From: Bradyrhizobium sp. PSBB068
Lineage (GTDB): Bacteria; Pseudomonadota; Alphaproteobacteria; Rhizobiales; Xanthobacteraceae
NCBI GenBank assembly: GCA_016839165.1
Contig: CP069300.1
Coordinates: 1,488,001 to 1,552,000, forward strand
Direction of reading: 5' to 3'
Length of the DNA stretch: 64,000 nt
Shown here in pieces: positions 61,040 to 64,000 of this stretch. Position 1 is the first letter of the stretch. Each line of letters begins with the position of its first letter. The position numbers and the translations under genes are program-made. Under the pieces are notes generated by a model that did not search any database, was not told the DNA's origin, and saw nothing but the letters and a program-made list of their open reading frames with translations.

Positions 61040-61820
61040 AGCCGCCGCTCTTTTCCATCTGATCGTAGACCGCCCGCGCGACCTGGGTCAGGCGCGTCCG
61101 ATCCGTGCCGCCGCTGACGACATAGGCGACGCCGCGATCGGCCCAGAACAATGCGCCGTCGCTGCCGTGCACCGCATAGCGCATCTGGGTCGCCTCGGTC
61201 TTCACCTTGGCGGTGTAGACCGTGAAGCGCTCGCCGGACGTGCTCTCATACATCAGGAACGACGCCGGTCCGCTAGGCCCCGGCAGCAGCCGGCCGCCGA
61301 CCAACTTCAGCCCGGTCAGCTCCGGCGCGCGGACGTCCCAGCCGCAGCGCTTGGTCAGCCATTGCTGCAGATGGTCGCGCTCGCTGCCGGGCACCTCGAC
61401 CGGATGGCGGACCTCGACCACGTAGAGGCGGTGCGCATCGAGCGCATCGAGGGTGAAGCTCTGGAAGGTCGACGGTGTCGCGGAGGCGCCGCGCGCGACC
61501 CAGCCGACGCCGCCGCCGGCGATGAAGGCGGCAAGCGTTGCCGCCACCGCGCCATAGACCCAGCGGCGCGGCTGGCGCACCAGCCGTTCGAGCTCGAGCC
61601 GCTTCGGCACCGCCTCGTCCAGCACGCGATCGTAGCGCGCATGCAGCGTCTCGGCCATCGCGCGCCATGACTGCACCCGTGCCGCGTCGTCGGGATGGGT
61701 AGCGAGCCACGCCTCGACATCGCCGCGGCGCTCGGCCGGCAGCTCGTTGTCGACGTAAGCGTGCAGCTCGTCTTCGGTGACGGGGATGTTCGGATCGGTC
61801 ATATCAGTCGTCTCTGCCAA
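61038..61820 (-). CDS. Anti-sigma factor, membrane-anchored
   Basis: A 260-residue protein. The N-terminal region (TEDELHAYVDNELPAERRGDVEAWL) is the anti-sigma helix bundle pattern; zinc-binding His-Cys residues of ZAS proteins are not present. One transmembrane segment (VYGAVAATLAAFIAGGGVGWV, about 87-107) puts the C-terminal sensor part in the periplasm. It follows the ECF sigma gene by 48 bases and would hold it inactive until a signal arrives. MTDPN at 61802 is an alternative start. Confidence 0.8.
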   Translation of the reverse strand: MAETTDMTDPNIPVTEDELHAYVDNELPAERRGDVEAWLATHPDDAARVQSWRAMAETLHARYDRVLDEAVPKRLELERLVRQPRRWVYGAVAATLAAFIAGGGVGWVARGASATPSTFQSFTLDALDAHRLYVVEVRHPVEVPGSERDHLQQWLTKRCGWDVRAPELTGLKLVGGRLLPGPSGPASFLMYESTSGERFTVYTAKVKTEATQMRYAVHGSDGALFWADRGVAYVVSGGTDRTRLTQVARAVYDQMEKSGG

Positions 61821-61868
61821 ATCTTGTTCGAAAATCGTTCAAGCGAACACCTGCCATTGCGCACATTA

Positions 61869-62357
61869 TCATTTCACCCGCCGGAGCGCCGGGCGCTGGC
61901 CCTCGATCGAGGCCCGCACATGGGCGCGCGCGCGGGCGAGGCGGGACATCACGGTGCCGATCGGAACGCCCTGGATATCGGCGACCTCGCGGTAGCTCAT
62001 GCCCTCCAGCATCACGAGCAGCAGCACCGAGCGTTGCTCCTCGACCAGCGTCGACAGTGCGCGCTCGATGTCGCGTCCCTCCGCCTCGGTGCCGCTGGCG
62101 TCGGCATTGTTGTCGAGCAGCGGCATCAGGGGCGGTCGCCGCGCCAGCGAGCGCCTGCGGTTCTTGTTCAGGTTGGTCAGGATCGTGTAGAGCCAGCTCC
62201 TGACGTCGCCGCCGAGAAACAGCCGCTCCGAGCGCAGCGCGCGGACCAGCGTGTCCTGCACCAGGTCATCGGCGATATCCGTGTCACGCGTCAGCGCCCG
62301 CGCATAGCGGCGGAGCGCTGGAATCATGGCTTCGACACTTTGACGAAACGCGGTCAT
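61869..62357 (-). CDS. ECF-type RNA polymerase sigma factor
   Basis: A 162-residue sigma-70 family member with region 2 (RRYARALTRDTDIADDLVQDTLVRAL and WLYTILTNLNKNRRR, read as outline) and region 4 (LVMLEGMSYREVADIQGVPIGTVMSRLARAR). Start at MTAFRQS; upstream extension is unsupported. A GGAATA-N16-GTTATG element at 62401-62428 on the minus strand may be its own autoregulated promoter. Paired with the anti-sigma gene. Confidence 0.9.
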   Translation of the reverse strand: MTAFRQSVEAMIPALRRYARALTRDTDIADDLVQDTLVRALRSERLFLGGDVRSWLYTILTNLNKNRRRSLARRPPLMPLLDNNADASGTEAEGRDIERALSTLVEEQRSVLLLVMLEGMSYREVADIQGVPIGTVMSRLARARAHVRASIEGQRPALRRVK

Positions 62358-62578
62358 GCATCCAGTCTTCGATGGTCGCGGCGACGGCCGCCGTGTCAAA
62401 CATAACACCCTTGCGGCGTGCCTATTCCGGTTGCGCCAACCTGCGCGTAGTGCGCCTCAGCTGCGGCCGATTTGGGCTTGTCGCCAGCCAAAGTGCTGGT
62501 GTACCTCCGAGCCGAAAATTCGAAGCGTGGAAGCCGGGCGCCCGACAGCTCGCTCAGCAAGGACCAGCCGTCACGGGA

Positions 62579-63178
62579 ATGCCGGTGCCAACGATCTACT
62601 ATATCCGCCACGGCGAGACGTCGTGGAACGCCGAGGGCCGGCTTCAGGGCGTGCAGGACATCGCCCTCAACGATCGCGGCCGTGCCCAGGCGGCGCATGC
62701 CGGCCGCATCCTTGCCGACTTATTGGCGCGCGACGGCCGTGACAAGACGACGCTGCCGTTCGTCGCAAGCCCGCTGATCCGGGCGCGCGCGACCATGGAG
62801 CTGGTGCGCACCGAGCTTGGCCTGCCGCCGGGCGATTACGCCCTCGACGCGCGGCTGCGCGAGATCGCCTACGGGAGCTGGGAGGGCTCGACGCTGGCGC
62901 AGGCGCAGGCCGCCGACCCCGTGGTCTATGCGCGCCGCCTGACCGAGAAGTGGCAGGTCGCGCCGGAGGGCGGCGAGAGCTATGTCGACGTGCAGGCACG
63001 GATGACCGACTGGTACGGTTCGGTGACGTCGGACACGGTCGCCGTCGCCCATGGCGGCACGGCGCGGGCGCTGATGGTCGCGCTCGGCTTCGAGACGGCG
63101 GCCTCGGCCGCCGACCTCACGATCGAGCAGGGCGCGGTCTACGTGTTCGGCCCCGCGGGGCTGCAGAAACATAGTTAA
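62579..63178 (+). CDS. Histidine phosphatase family protein
   Basis: A 199-residue phosphoglycerate-mutase-like phosphatase. The phosphohistidine motif YYIRHGETSWNAEGRLQG is at the start; VASPLIRARATM, REIAYGSWEG and VAVAHGGTARAL complete the active site. Likely a broad phosphatase, similar to CobC/GpmB-type enzymes, rather than a mutase. The frame is open further upstream, but only this ATG fits. Confidence 0.85.
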   Translation: MPVPTIYYIRHGETSWNAEGRLQGVQDIALNDRGRAQAAHAGRILADLLARDGRDKTTLPFVASPLIRARATMELVRTELGLPPGDYALDARLREIAYGSWEGSTLAQAQAADPVVYARRLTEKWQVAPEGGESYVDVQARMTDWYGSVTSDTVAVAHGGTARALMVALGFETAASAADLTIEQGAVYVFGPAGLQKHS

Positions 63179-63253
63179 ACGCGCCCGGTCAGCCACGTCT
63201 TCAGGGCCATGAAACCCGTTTGACGCTGCCGACCCCGCGCGTTACGACACGCC

Positions 63254-64000
63254 ATGTCCTTCAATACTTTCGGCCATATGTTCCGCGTCACGACCTTCGG
63301 CGAGAGCCATGGGGTCGCGATCGGCTGCGTGGTGGATGGCTGCCCGCCGATGATCCCTCTGACGGTGGAGGAGATCCAGCACGATCTCGACCGCCGCCGC
63401 CCCGGCCAGTCGCGCTTCACCACCCAGCGCCAGGAGCCGGATGCGGTGAAGATCCTGTCCGGTGTGATGGCGCATCCGGAAAGCGGCGTTCAGGTGACGA
63501 CCGGCACGCCGATCGCGCTGCTGATCGAGAACACCGACCAGCGCTCGAAGGACTATTCCGAGATCAAGGACAAGTTCCGCCCCGGCCATGCCGACTTCAC
63601 CTATGAGGCGAAATACGGCCTGCGTGATTATCGCGGCGGCGGCCGATCGTCGGCGCGCGAGACCGCGACCCGTGTCGCGGCCGGTGCGATCGCGCGCAAG
63701 GTGCTGCCCGAGGTGAAAGTGCGCGGCGCGCTGGTGCAGATGGGTCCGCACAAGATTGATCGCGCGAAGTGGGACTGGGACGAGATCGCAAGGAATCCGT
63801 TCTTCTGTCCCGACAAGGACAAGGCAGCGTTCTTCGAAAGCTATCTCGACGGCATCCGGAAGAGCGGCTCCTCGATCGGCGCCGTCATCGAGGTGGTCGC
63901 AGAGGGCGTGCCGGCCGGTCTCGGCGCGCCGATCTATGCCAAGCTCGACAGCGATCTGGCATCGGCGATGATGAGCATCAACGCGGTGAAGGGCGTCGAG
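63254..64000 (+). CDS. aroC: Chorismate synthase, 5' part
   Basis: The first 249 residues of AroC; the gene runs past the window edge. [15 protein letters not shown] at the N-terminus, [17 protein letters not shown], and [22 protein letters not shown] are signatures of the family. It makes chorismate from EPSP using reduced FMN, the last shared step of aromatic amino-acid synthesis. The protein is usually about 360 residues, so roughly a third is missing. Confidence 0.95.
   Translation, partial: MSFNTFGHMFRVTTFGESHGVAIGCVVDGCPPMIPLTVEEIQHDLDRRRPGQSRFTTQRQEPDAVKILSGVMAHPESGVQVTTGTPIALLIENTDQRSKDYSEIKDKFRPGHADFTYEAKYGLRDYRGGGRSSARETATRVAAGAIARKVLPEVKVRGALVQMGPHKIDRAKWDWDEIARNPFFCPDKDKAAFFESYLDGIRKSGSSIGAVIEVVAEGVPAGLGAPIYAKLDSDLASAMMSINAVKGVE

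Overview
The window is GC-rich DNA whose gene content and repeats look like a chromosome segment of a Bradyrhizobium-type alphaproteobacterium (Nitrobacteraceae). The pointers are the phn gene order, many Tat-exported enzymes, fused indolepyruvate:ferredoxin oxidoreductase, DUF1499, DUF3124 and extensin-family proteins, and short palindromic intergenic repeats of rhizobial type. Genus is inferred from overall resemblance, not from a marker gene. I see no rRNA, tRNA, CRISPR array or insertion sequence.

Layout. 1-583: degenerate palindromic repeats, no gene. 584-8046: a catabolic block with a two-domain Rid protein, then an exported FAD amine oxidase, cytochrome c and exported RidA, an exported M20 hydrolase, aspartate dehydrogenase, nicotinamidase and a divergent HemC. 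8055-11128: a crotonase and a Rieske oxygenase facing a LysR regulator across a perfect 15-bp inverted repeat.

11125-24721 is the core of the window: a phosphonate (C-P lyase) locus. It has a minus-strand auxiliary operon (hexapeptide acetyltransferase, divergent second PhnM, DUF1045 2H-phosphoesterase), the transporter phnCDEE, the GntR-type regulator phnF, and phnGHIJKLMN. I find Pho-box-like 18-mers ahead of all three operons, and a perfect inverted repeat between phnF and phnG that fits a PhnF operator. No phnP or GNAT-type phnO is present; the auxiliary operon may supply both functions.

24757-30684: a PPOX flavoprotein, then a TetR regulator divergent from an RND efflux pair. 30722-37187: a small protein, a minus-strand SDR/CMD/hotdog operon, and a divergent fused indolepyruvate oxidoreductase sharing a promoter region with nested inverted repeats. 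37312-43583: exported proteins, PhoD phosphatase, aldo/keto reductase, Tat-exported amidohydrolase, XRE regulator and an extradiol dioxygenase. 43703-57356: aminotransferase, DUF3124, CPA2 antiporter, a RibB with degenerate RibA half, glutaryl-CoA dehydrogenase, MBL hydrolase, DUF1499, acyl-CoA ligase, extensin-family protein, L,D-transpeptidase and CorA. 57495-64000: SDR, pdxH, a surface lipoprotein, a DnaJ-class co-chaperone, an ECF sigma/anti-sigma pair, a histidine phosphatase and the 5' part of aroC, cut by the window end.

How the parts work together. Under phosphate starvation PhoB would activate import (PhnCDEE) and C-P bond cleavage (PhnG-M), with PhnF as local repressor; PhoD would take phosphate from external esters. 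The first block reads as periplasmic amine oxidation feeding electrons to cytochrome c, with RidA hydrolysing the imine product.
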